A stretch of 64,000 nt of DNA from Plotosus lineatus. Lineage: Eukaryota > Chordata > Actinopteri > Siluriformes > Plotosidae. Position 1 is the stretch's first letter. Each line of letters begins with the position of its first letter. A program made the position numbers and the translations under genes. Shown piece after piece: positions 10,111 through 20,300 of this stretch. Below the pieces are notes generated by a model, which saw only the letters and a list, made by a program, of their open reading frames with translations, made no database searches and was not told the DNA's origin. The DNA is taken from NCBI GenBank assembly GCA_024760905.1, contig CM045750.1, forward strand, positions 17,120,419 to 17,184,418, given 5' to 3'.

Positions 10111-13100
10111 GTAATTTTTTTTTTTCTCTGTCTCGTTGTCTCTTTGTTGGGGGACACTCTCAACAACTCACCCGACCAGTGCAGGGTCAGCCCGCATACA
10201 ATCATTCACACTCACACCTATGGATAATTTGGAACAGCTAGTTAGCCTAATGTGCTCATCTTTGAATTGTAGGAGGCAACTGGACTGCCCAGAAGAAACT
10301 CCAGGCAATGACAGCATGCAACCTTCTCAATGGAGAACATGCAAACTCCACACAGAAAAACCCTGAGCCCGGGAATCGAAACCATGGCCTTCTTTTGCTC
10401 TGAGACAGATGTGCTGTCAACTCCATCACCTTGCCACCCAGGCATTAGGTTCTGTCTGTTATTCCCCAGATAGCGGACCAATCAGATTGTGCCGTTCCAG
10501 TATAGTATATACAGGGATCCCTCACTTTCCACAGTTAATTGGGACGAGACACCCCCCACCCCACCCCCACCCCCCACGAAAGCCGCATTCCGCGAAGTAG
10601 GATCAACCCCCCTCAACTGACGTATACGTACATATATGTGTATATAATATCAATAAATACATATTCAATGCTATAAATGCTTATAATAACAATTAAACCT
10701 TCAAAAATAATGCATAAGATGTAAATAAAATATAAATACACACACATACAGACATGCGTGCACAAACTCGGATGCGCACCTTGCATAAAAATGTAATTAG
10801 TTTTGTTGGGGGTTGTGTTTTGTTTGTTTGTTTTTTGGTTTTTTTTTGTTTTTTTTTTGTTTTTTTGCATAATTGCCCTTGTTTTGTGACATTTTCCTTA
10901 ATTTTTCCCCTATTTTTCATCAATTTCCTTATTTTTTGATGAATACTGTATTTTTGAAAAACCCGCGATGCACTGAAGCTGCAGAAACTGAAGCACGAGT
11001 AGCGAGGGATCACTGTATATACCTTCATTATTACTTCCATATGAATCATATTAAAATTCTCCCGGTGTTAATTCAGCCATCATTTTGATTATTTGGAAGT
11101 TTTATATGTTAAATTGAACCAGGTTTGTGTGAATGAAATCAGATGACTCGGAACTGTATCTGTATTTAGCGAATCCAGTAATGTTGCCTTACGCTACGGC
11201 GGTGTAGTGATTCTCATGTCCTCCTCACAAGAAGAAGATCCTTGGGCTTGGGTTCCAGGCTCGGTGAAGGTGTTTCTGTGTGGAGTTTATATGTTTGCTT
11301 GCTTGGGGTTTCCTCCTGGTACTCTGGCTTCCTCCTATAGTCCAGAGGCCACACTAGGCTGTTCTAAATTTCCCCTGTGAATGGTTGTGTATGTGTTGGC
11401 CTTGTAATTGTTTGCAGAACTGTTCAGGGTGTACCCTGTGTTCATCCGTTGTCGGCTGAGATAGGCTCCAACTTCCCTGCGACCCGAGTAGAATTAAAAA
11501 GTTAGTGCGTGAGAAATATTGTAACTGAATCTTTTTTTTAAATAATAATTAGAGCAAAGGTCAAAACTTAAACACATTGCTTTTATACTAAATGTGTGTT
11601 TACTATTAATTAACAAGTAAATATAAAAATCTTATCTAAATATAATAAAAATATTTTTTACATTCATTATGAATCACCTCTGAATTTGACTTACAGGTGG
11701 ATTCGTATGGAAAGTGTCTGAATAACAAGCCCCTGCCCGAATATCTCGAGGACACCAGCACGGCCACAGGTGAGGACCAACGCTTCATGAGCTTTGTGGC
11801 CCGCTATAAGTTTCAGCTCGCCTTGGAGAACGGACTGTGCCCTGATTACTTGACCGAGAAACTGTGGCGGCCTATGCACCAGGGATGTGTTCCCATATAC
11901 AGAGGCTCATCCACCGTCGCTGACTGGCTCCCAGACAAACGTTCCGCCATTTTAATAGATGATTTCGCGTCTCCTCAAGAGCTAGCCAACTTCATCATGG
12001 ATTTGGATAACGATGACGCGGCCTATTCTGGCTATTTAGAGTACAAGATGCACGGTAAGATAACCAACCTCCGACTGCTGGAGGGTCTCCAGAACCGAGA
12101 GTGGGGCATCAATGACATGAGCAAGCCCAACTACCTGAACGGCTTCGAGTGCTTCGTGTGCGACCGTGAGAATGAACGATTGACAGCGGCAAAGAGACAC
12201 AGACGTGAGCCTGAAAAGTATCCAGCACCCCAACCAAAGATGGCCAATAACACACACATGGGGTGTCCGCTTCCTGGTCCCGGCTACGGAGCCATAGAGG
12301 ACATGGACCCCAATGACGGGTAACTAATTTTTATTATTATTGCGTCCTGTATTCCTAAGTTCTCGTACTTGTCAGGATGGTAGATTCAGAACACACGGTC
12401 AGCCGTTACAGACCATTTTTACAACCTTCTCATGTACACCCCAGACGTCCCTCAGTCGGTTCAGTAAGCTGTGGATAATTTTAATACATTTTTAAATCAT
12501 TCAGATGATTCTTTTTTAATCACTTCATACATCGTTACAGTTTTGTCCTTTGTCCAGTATCACTGGCAGCACAGATAATTTAACAGCTGGTATTTACTGT
12601 AGCTCATGTGCAAACTGGCTCTGTTGGGCTCATCTGGTTTCTTTTGCTTTGTTGTATAACCTTGATCAGTTCATCACCTTTTGTCCAAAAGAAAAGCACA
12701 TTTTAATCACCTCTCTGCAGAAGGAGGGGTTTCTTTTTTTTTGCCTCGAAAGTGACAAGTCAGAGCCGTTGAGCTATAAAACGAGGTAATATTAATGTTT
12801 GCTGTTTATTAGCAACAAGCTAGTCAGTCAGCTTCATCAGCATCATTTCTGCAAATTACTATCAGTTTAGTTCATTTTCTGTAACTGCTTAATCCTAACT
12901 AGGGTCGCGAGGAGGCTGGCGCCCAACCCAGCCGATTTCGGGCGAGGACAGAGTACACCCTGGACAGCTCGCCAGGCCATCACAGGGCGGAAACACGCTG
13001 ATGGCTTTGCAGCTACTCTTGTCGAAAGTCAGCAATGGTTCTTTTACATGAACCTCACACCATAGACAGTGAGAGACATGGCCGGCCATTGATAGCCCAG

Positions 13101-13620
13101 TCAGCTGCAACTCACCACAGGTTGTTAGTAAGCTATTACACCCCCCACCATGGTAAGGCCCCTGTGCATGGTCTCAACTTCAAGTGTACCTTTAACCACC
13201 CAGCAGTATAATTGGTATGAGTTCAAAAATACTTGGACGGTAACTTGTGATGGGACTAATGTCCCATCCAGAACCTGGTTGCACGCTGCCCCCCCCCCCC
13301 CCCCCCCCGGCCGTATATAATATGAATAAATATATAATCAACACTATAAATGCTTATAATAACGATTAAACATTCAAAAATAATGCAAAAGATGTAAATA
13401 AAATATAAATACACACATACAGACATTTCTGCGCACACCGATGCGCACCTCACATAAAAATGCTGTAGTTTTGTTGGGGGTTTTGGGTTGGATTTGTTTT
13501 TGTTTGTTTGTGGGGGGTTTTTTTGTTTGTTTTTTTTTTGCATAATTGGCCTTGTGTTGTGGTATTTTCCTTAACTTTTCCCACTATTCTTCCTTAATTT
13601 CCTTATTATTTAATTCGATG

Positions 13621-13656
<36 letters not shown>

Positions 13657-15044
13657 CACGATGCACTGAGATGAGTTTTCCTTTCAGCTTTTCCCTTTTT
13701 CAGGAGTCGCCACAGTCGAATGATTCGCACGTTTGATTTGGCGTAGGTTTTTACATCGGATGCCCTTCCTGACACAACCCTTTTAGCAAGGGACAGGAAC
13801 ACGCTGAAGGCTTTTACGTAAAGCTCCTCTTTACAAAAGTCAGCAATGGTTCTTTTACATGAACCTCTCACCATAGACCGTGAGAGACATGGTCGGCCTT
13901 TGATAACCCAGTTAGCCGCACTGAAGCCGCATGAATTGAAGCGCGAAGTAGCGAGGGATCACTGTATATTACACGGAAACGTCAGTAAACCGCAATCTGT
14001 AACAAACTGTTTTTAAACTTTTTTTTTAATAGTATATACTACATGGAAACACACGGATTGCAAACTAAAATAAAACTTTTCAATTTTGAAGTTTGATCAG
14101 TACTGCGACCAAACGAGAGTAACCGCCGATGTACTCCAAGCATTATTCTCTATCTTTTAATTGCCAGATACCGTACCAATAAGATTGTGCCTTTCCCGTG
14201 TAGTATATTATAATAATAATTATACAGGGATCCCTTGCTATTTCGCACTCCAATACATGTGGCTTCAGTGTATTGTGTTTTTTTTTTTTCATTTAAATAT
14301 TCATCAAATTAAAAAATAAGGAAGAATAGGGTAAAAAGTTAACCAAGGCCAATTATGCAACAAAAAAAACAACCTAAACAAACAAAAGAAAATACCCAAA
14401 ATCTCCCATCAAAACTACTTGCATTGTTGCATCTGTGTGCGTGCGCATGCGCAACTGCGCGCTCGCACTTATGTATGTGTGTCATCGTCTTTTCATGCAA
14501 TACCATGTGTGTGTGTATTTATATTTTATTTACATCTTATGCATTATTTTTGAATGTTTAATTGTTATTCTAAGCATTTATAGCATTGAATATGTATTTA
14601 TTGATATTAAAAGGGAAAAAGCCGAAAGGAAGACAGATATACACATATACATGTACGTATACGTCAGTGTGGGGGGGGGGGGGGTGATCCTACTCCACGG
14701 ATTTCGATGGTCGTGTGGGGATCTTGGTCATAATTAACCATGTAAAGTGAGGGATCTCTGTATCTACAACAGAAACTCTGAGTAATGGTTGAATCTAAAC
14801 TGTAGACGGGAACTGGAACTGGATTGCAGCCATAAAGTAGCAAAAAGATCTGAAATCTTATAAACTGGGAAATATTAACCGTTGTATTTTTGTGCTCAGC
14901 TGGCTTCAGATGTGGCCCCAGGACTACTGGCAGAGTCTGGACCAGGCAGAAGGACTCGTGTCACTGATAAAGCACAATGAGTCTGACCCCGGACTGCTAT
15001 GGCACCACATCCATAGAATGAAGCTGGGGAAGAGCGGCCAATAG
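9436..15044 (+). CDS. fut11: FUT11, GT10 alpha-fucosyltransferase (POFUT4), complete in 3 coding exons
   Basis: Joined CDS 9436-10110, 11697-12319 and 14900-15044 gives 480 residues (human FUT11 is about 492). There is an N-terminal hydrophobic anchor at residues 7-22 ([16 protein letters not shown]), so it is a type II Golgi/ER membrane enzyme. Family marks are [12 protein letters not shown] at 134-145, [13 protein letters not shown] from 205, the GT10 signature [15 protein letters not shown] at 266-280, and [11 protein letters not shown] at 371-381. N-glycosylation sequons lie at about N154, N409 and N459. Both introns keep frame (phase 0, then phase 2). Known biology: FUT10 and FUT11 use GDP-fucose and were recently shown to O-fucosylate EMI domains in the secretory pathway. 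FUT11 rather than FUT10 is chosen because [17 protein letters not shown] and the final [11 protein letters not shown] segment are FUT11-like. It is tail-to-tail with ZNF185. AATAAA at 15511 and ATTAAA at 15601 are candidate poly(A) signals. Confidence 0.93.
10140..10445 (-). repeat. V-SINE-like SINE in fut11 intron 1
   Basis: Reverse copy, diverged: CTTTGAATTGTAGGAGGCAA, GGAGAACATGCAAACTCCAC and GAATCGAAACCATGGCCTTC are complements of the family core and head. Confidence 0.7.
10512..11015. mobile_element. TIR MITE (CAGGGATCCCT family) in fut11 intron 1
   Basis: It begins ACAGGGATCCCTCACTTTCC and ends GTAGCGAGGGATCACTGTA, inverted termini flanked by TA. The interior (TGTAAATAAAATATAAATACACAC, poly-T runs, CATAATTGCCC) is shared with copies at 13309, 14225, 26525, 31295, 32440 and 47376. 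It is non-autonomous, probably of Tc1/mariner-pogo type given the TA flanks. Confidence 0.8.
11195..11506 (+). repeat. V-SINE-like SINE in fut11 intron 1
   Basis: Core GTGTGGAGTTTATATGTTTG, TCCTCCTATAGTCCAGAGGC and tail GCGACCCGAGTAGAATTAAA are recognisable. Confidence 0.75.
11697..12319 (+). CDS. fut11: fut11 coding exon 2
   Basis: Starts after the TTGACTTACAG acceptor as [20 protein letters not shown] and ends DPNDG with two bases of a split glycine codon (GG, then a GTAACT donor). It contains the DYLTEK nucleotide-sugar-binding motif. The in-frame TAA just past the donor is intronic. Confidence 0.93.
12320..12869. other. fut11 intron 2, nothing recognised in this part
   Basis: AT-rich intronic sequence without a clear repeat before the SINE at 12870. 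Confidence 0.5.
12870..13107 (-). repeat. family A SINE with L2/V-SINE-type tail, head missing
   Basis: The reverse copy begins with the complement of GATTAAGCAGTTACAGAAAATG and runs into the family A body. It is cut off at the complement of GCAGCTGACTGGGC, before the tRNA-like head. Confidence 0.75.
13140..13285 (+). repeat. family C tRNA-derived SINE fragment
   Basis: CCACCCAGCAGTATAATTGGTATGAG and GTGATGGGACTAATGTCCCATCCAG match the body of the better copy at 53957-54200 (CACCCAGCAGTATAAATAGG, GCGATGGACTAGCGTCCCACC). Confidence 0.6.
13290..13308. repeat. poly-C tract
   Basis: About 18 consecutive C residues at the junction of a SINE fragment and a MITE. Its length is likely unreliable in assembly. 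Confidence 0.85.
13309..13965. mobile_element. CAGGGATCCCT-family MITE with nested SINE, fut11 intron 2
   Basis: The interior matches the 10512-11015 element and the right terminus is GTAGCGAGGGATCACTGTA. A family A SINE (13672-13922, reverse) is inserted in it. The left terminus is missing next to the poly-C tract. A poly-T run lies at 13626-13652. Confidence 0.7.
13672..13922 (-). repeat. family A SINE, head-truncated, nested in MITE
   Basis: It reads from the complement of the AAAGCTGAAAGG tail to the complement of AGTGCGGCTAACTGGGTTATC. MITE sequence resumes on the other side (CTGAAGCCGCATGAATTGAAG). Confidence 0.75.
14225..14761. mobile_element. CAGGGATCCCT-family MITE, fut11 intron 2
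   Basis: Ends are TACAGGGATCCCTTGCTA and AAGTGAGGGATCTCTGTA with TA flanks. The interior runs opposite in orientation to the 10512 copy. A short family A SINE tail (AGGGAAAAAGCCGAAAGGAA) appears at about 14612. Confidence 0.8.
14900..15044 (+). CDS. fut11: fut11 coding exon 3 (terminal)
   Basis: The TGTGCTCAG acceptor is followed by C completing the split glycine, then [19 protein letters not shown] and onward to KSGQ and TAG at 15042-15044. It encodes the C-terminal 47 residues with an NES sequon at about N459. It aligns in register with the WKEMWLQDYWQGLDQ end of human FUT11. Confidence 0.9.
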
Positions 15045-15610
15045 CAAGCCAGAACGCTACCTTGTGAGTTCGTGGAAAAGAAATGAACGTTACCAAACAC
15101 ATGGATACCAAAGAGAAGACACACTAAAGGACAATCACAGTGAGTCAGTCAGCAGTGCAATCATTTTATCGTATTAATTATTGGGTCATTTAACCAAGAA
15201 CCAAAACCAAAAGAAGCTTTAAGAAGGTTTTGTAAACAGTAAACATATTACAAGTGTATATTTCATATGGAAGCGATTGGTTTGTATTTTGTTATTTGCT
15301 GTATGATGAGAGAGCTGTTTAAATCACTCGGAAACATTAGAACACGATCTGCATATCAATCGGATCGTTGTGTTTTTAGTGCAGCTGTTCTGAACAAGCC
15401 CTTACATGCTTGATGAATAATTTATTCTTCAGGATGCGGAACTCGACATTTAAATTCAGCTGCTGTTCCCATTAAATCAAAAACTCTTTTCCAGATTTTT
15501 TTTTTTTTTAAATAAATAAATGTGCACATATTTAAACATTTTGATATCCATTTTATATATAATATTTATTTATATTTTGTACACTTCATAAAGAACAACA
15601 ATTAAAGTGA
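15045..15610 (+). other. fut11: fut11 3' UTR and candidate poly(A) signals
   Basis: AT-rich trailer with AATAAATAAA at 15511-15520 and ATTAAA at 15601-15606. The transcript end is inferred, not seen. Confidence 0.5.
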
Positions 15611-15927
15611 TGTATTCTGTATATGTGATCTCGGTAGTGGTTAATGATTTGTGATGTAAATCCTTAAAAGGTGAACAAAAGCAACAGGTATTTTACAACC
15701 CTAGATTTATTCACAGTTTTAAGAATAGTCATCCTCGAAACAATACAGATCAAAGGAAAAGCGTAATCACAATTTGGAATATTATAAGTTGATAGATAAA
15801 ATTATGCAGGTTAATAATGGGGGGGCGACAACCCACTCAACATAACACACTCAACGCTGAAAGCACTTTTCATGATGACATAAAAGCAAACATCAATAAT
15901 AACACTAACTGAATTTGAGCAAGTGCA

Positions 15928-15971
<44 letters not shown>

Positions 15972-16091
15972 TCCATCCCAATAAAGTAATAAAGGACAAG
16001 GAAATAGCCTCGGGAATTGACATGTTTCAGGATTTATATCGGTTACCAACATTCAGTAACGAAGCAGAAAGCTCATCAATACATCCTCGCC
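15611..16091 (-). other. znf185: znf185 3' UTR with (CA)n tract
   Basis: Downstream of the znf185 stop on the minus strand. A (GT)n tract (minus-strand reading) lies at 15929-15967. AATAAA on the minus strand is at 15711-15706. Convergent fut11 and znf185 3' ends fall within about 1 kb of each other. Confidence 0.5.
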
Positions 16092-16190
16092 TTAAATAAC
16101 ATTAGCGTAGCAGTTCTCGCAGTGGACCCGTCCACCGTGCAAAAACATGCTGTGGATGAAATCCCCCATGGGCTTACTGCAGATAGCACA
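16092..16190 (-). CDS. znf185: znf185 coding exon 31: LIM second half, stop
   Basis: TTTCTTTCAG acceptor, then [20 protein letters not shown] and on to [13 protein letters not shown]. It supplies zinc ligands C677, C680, C700 and C703. Confidence 0.95.
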   Translation of the reverse strand, partial: CAICSKPMGDFIHSMFLHGGRVHCENCYANVI

Positions 16191-17054
16191 CTGAAAGAAA
16201 AAAGAAGACACGTTTATTATCCTTGTAGTTTTGCATTACAAAATCTTTCATTTAAATAATTTCTCGCCTATAAATAATCGCTCACTCATTGGCTGCGCCG
16301 CATAATCCTATTAGGGTCGTGGGAATGCATGAGCCAATCAGCCAACACTGGGCACAGGCTGGGTACACCCTGAACAGCTTACCAAGACATCACAGGGCAA
16401 CACACAACCACTAACCACTCACATCTAAGGGCAATCTGGAACAGCCAATTACAGCCGAGTGTGCATGTCTTTGGACTGTGGGAGGAAACCGGTGTCCCCA
16501 GAGGCAACCTGCACCATTGCAGGTAGAGCAGTCAACCCCACACAGAAACACCCAGGCCGAGCCAGAACTCAAAATCAGGACGTTCCTGCTGTGAGGCAGT
16601 GTGGTGTGCACACACACCCATGCATGCACGCACGTACACACATAACAGGACGTTCCCGCTGTGAAGTGGATGTGCTAACAACGATGCCACCATGCATGTT
16701 CAGTAGAAGTATACAAAAGCCTTTTTATTCGATCAGAATCTGGTCTGATTGATCAGGTGTACCGCAATTCATAGTTTCTATAGTAACCTCCATTATCTTT
16801 TATTGTGCACATTATGCACTTAATGTTTTTATGTCACTTATCTTAACCCTTATCATTATCCAGCAGCAGGGTCTTGGGTTCAAATTCTGAGCTCGAGCAT
16901 TTCTGTGTGAAGTTTGCATGTTCTCCGTGTCCTTGCGTAAGGTTTTCCTCAAGATACGTATTCTGGGTTCCTCCCACAGTCCAAAGACATGCACATTCGG
17001 CTAACTCAGTGCTTCTCAATTGTTTTCTGTGGCGCCCCCTCTGGGAAGTGACCA

Positions 17055-17098
<44 letters not shown>

Positions 17099-17290
17099 TA
17101 TTATTATATAAATATAGTATTATTTATCCATAATTATTAGTGCACCTCCGCTTAACATGGCACCTTTATTAACATTAAAACAAAAATAAATAAATATACA
17201 GTAGTTCAACTTATAATAAAGAAAAACTTAATTAACTTTTTTTTAATTTAAGAGAAAAGATTTAAAGTGCACCAATGTGCCTGAAATTAA

Positions 17291-17333
<43 letters not shown>

Positions 17334-20300
17334 CCTTTATGTCCTAATATCTCCGTCGTTCTTCAACCTTTCTCTTCGTTCCTGTTGGAAATTTTTCCGT
17401 GTTGTTTCTTGAGGGGTTGTTTACTGCACTTTACATCATTTGCTCATGCGAAAAACCGCTACACCATAGCGGGACAATAAGAGCATCTCTGCCAACTAGT
17501 TGTGCGGAGGTGCAATTACACTTAATTCTCATACACTATTCCAGAAAAGCATGTTCCCCAGGGTCCTATGTGCTCCCCCGGCATCATACCGCGCACCCCA
17601 CTATTTGAGAAGCACTGGGCTAATTGGTTGTTCCAAATTGTCCTTAGGTGTGAATGATTGTGTGATGGACTGATGAGGCATCAAGGGTATACTCTACCTT
17701 TGCCCAGAGTTGGCTAAAATAGGCTTCTGCCTTCCCATAACCCTTGTGTGTGTGTATATACTGTATTAGAATGTACCTTGAAGCATTCCGGATGACATGA
17801 GATGTTGAGATGCTCAATAGTAATCTTGGAGTCGTTTCCTACGAGACCACCACAGTATGTACAGATTGTCGACCCCTCAGAGCTGATTGTTTAAAAAAAA
17901 AACAAGAAAATAAACAACTTTTTCATTTCTACATACAGTATTTAAAAAAAAAAATCATCACCACTATTCATATGGAATTTGCTGTAACATTAACTTTATT
18001 TCTGTTGTGAACAAAAAGGTGTGTTTGACGCGCTCTGAAGGATCTTATTTCATCATGAGAAGTTTTATCAATGACTCTGAATCACTCCTGAATCATTTCT
18101 GAAAGAGTTTGTCAAGTGCATTCGTTCTAACATGATTTTAAACTGATGGAGATTAATGTATGAGTACCTGGAAGGGGTGCTGTACGAGTAACTGCTGGAG
18201 CTCGAGCGTATATAATCATATTCACTGTGGGTAAAAACACAGATATTGGCTTTTTCCACACATGATAGCTTTATCCTCAGACCATTATACAACTCGGTCC
18301 ATTGCACCAAATAATGTAATGAACATAACAGTCACTGCAATTGCTTTGTGTTCCCCTGATTAGTGCAGTAATACATTGGCCTGCTTTATTTCCACAGCCT
18401 CTTGGGAGACATTGTACAACCTTATTATGTTTCTGTCATGTTGCTACTTCCAAAATAGCAATATGTGAGGATATGATCTGTGAAATTCTCATTAAAATGA
18501 AAATAGCAATTAAATAATTTTTTTTCTCCTACAGAAATTTTCATCCAGACTCTCATCATTTGTATTATCATGTTAGATTTGACTGATGTTTTTAAATATA
18601 AATATTTTATTAAAGTTATCCCAGCGTGCTGGGATTTAATCTCTCTTTGTGTGCCCCCCGACAAACCAGCTATCAGGAACATCTCCAACATGTAATATTA
18701 TTATAAGTTATAATAAATATTATTACAGTGGTACCTCACCTTATGAGATTAATCCGTTCCAGAGCCTTTTTCTTAACCTGGATTTTTCATAAATTGAACC
18801 GCATTTTATACTACCCCCTAAACCCTTTAAAAATTATAAAAGTGTACTTTTTAAGACCTCCTTCTGCTTCAATATCATACCGATGGTAGACTGGTTTGGC
18901 CATATTCCTTTGCGATATCACTCAACCGCATGCAACGAGCCCGCTTCTTCTTTTCACTCGCACCGGAAATCACACGTGCACGTGTGTGTTGACAATGTCT
19001 TCTTAGCAGAGTTATAATCTTACAAATGTTTATGGAAGGTTAAAAGCCTGAGTCAAAAAATAAAGTTGCAATGACTCAAAAAACTCATGAAACAACAGTA
19101 ACTGCCCTTTACACGAAAAGCACTATGGGAGATGCAGCTCCATAATAGCCAATGGGAGGGGGCTGCATCATCCCTCCTAGCCAGTGGGTGGCCAGCGAGG
19201 CCGGATGTTGGGAGATTGCCAATGGGAGGCAGCTGCGTCATCTCTCCTAGCCAATGGGAGGCCAGCGGGATGTTGGGAGATGGTCAATGGAGAGCAACTC
19301 ATGCATTGTTTTAATGTTTGACTGGCGTGTTTGAATGTTTGAATGGCGCGTTTGGCACGTTTTGTAAGGAGAAGTTGTTTCGTATACAGAGACAAAAAAA
19401 TTTGGAAAATATTTTTCGTAACGTGGATTTTTTCGTTTGCTGGGACTATCGTAAGGTGAGGTACCACTGTATATAGAAACCTTCACTCAGTTGATTGCTG
19501 TAACCTTGGCTCAAGGTCACGATGACCCATACACAATCCCACCCCATTCACCCCTGAGTAGATCCTGTCTCCCAAATTTGTCACTTCCTTCCGAGGTTTT
19601 TACACTAACAAACCTTACAAGCTGAATATAACAAAAATTGACCTTGAAACAAGTGAAGGTGACAATCCCAACCCAGTGACCTCTGAGAGGAACTGATCCT
19701 TGATCTTTGGTGAACTTGTGTCATATCTATACAGTGTCAACACACTAACAGTTTGAAAGGACGGATCCCATTTTTAAATCTTCCACTACACTCACCTTCT
19801 GTAGCAAAAATTGTGTCTATGTTAAGAAATATTGTTTACAACAGCTAATAATCGTAATGAAGATATACTACATACTGTATAAAGAATAAACTCACGTGTC
19901 GTATCTGCTGGTGCTGTATCTCGGCTGGTCAGATGAGTTCACATATGATTTGACATAAACTAAATTCCTATAAAAAACAATAGAAAATTACAAATACATA
20001 AAAATAAATATTGACTATATGAATTTAGAAGACATATTTATCAAATTGTCATGTGACTACATACTTCCTAGTTTCAGGGTCTGGCTCATGGAAACTGCTG
20101 TCTTCTGTTCTGGTGTAGACTGAGTAACTGCTGTCCGAACTACGATACAGGATAATAATATATCATAATATTAGGGTATCAATGGATTGTTTCTCTTGAG
20201 TGAGGAGCAAAAAGGACTCGGCAGGAATATTCATGTGTAAATGAGAGCACTCTCTTAGTGATCTCTTTAAGGGATCCATTCACTAGTGAATAGCTGAAGT

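Noticed and set aside
10111..10241. Extension of the FUT11 reading frame past 10110
   Set aside because: Exon 1 ends at a GTAATT donor exactly where the next exon continues VDSYGKCL; the extension enters a SINE.
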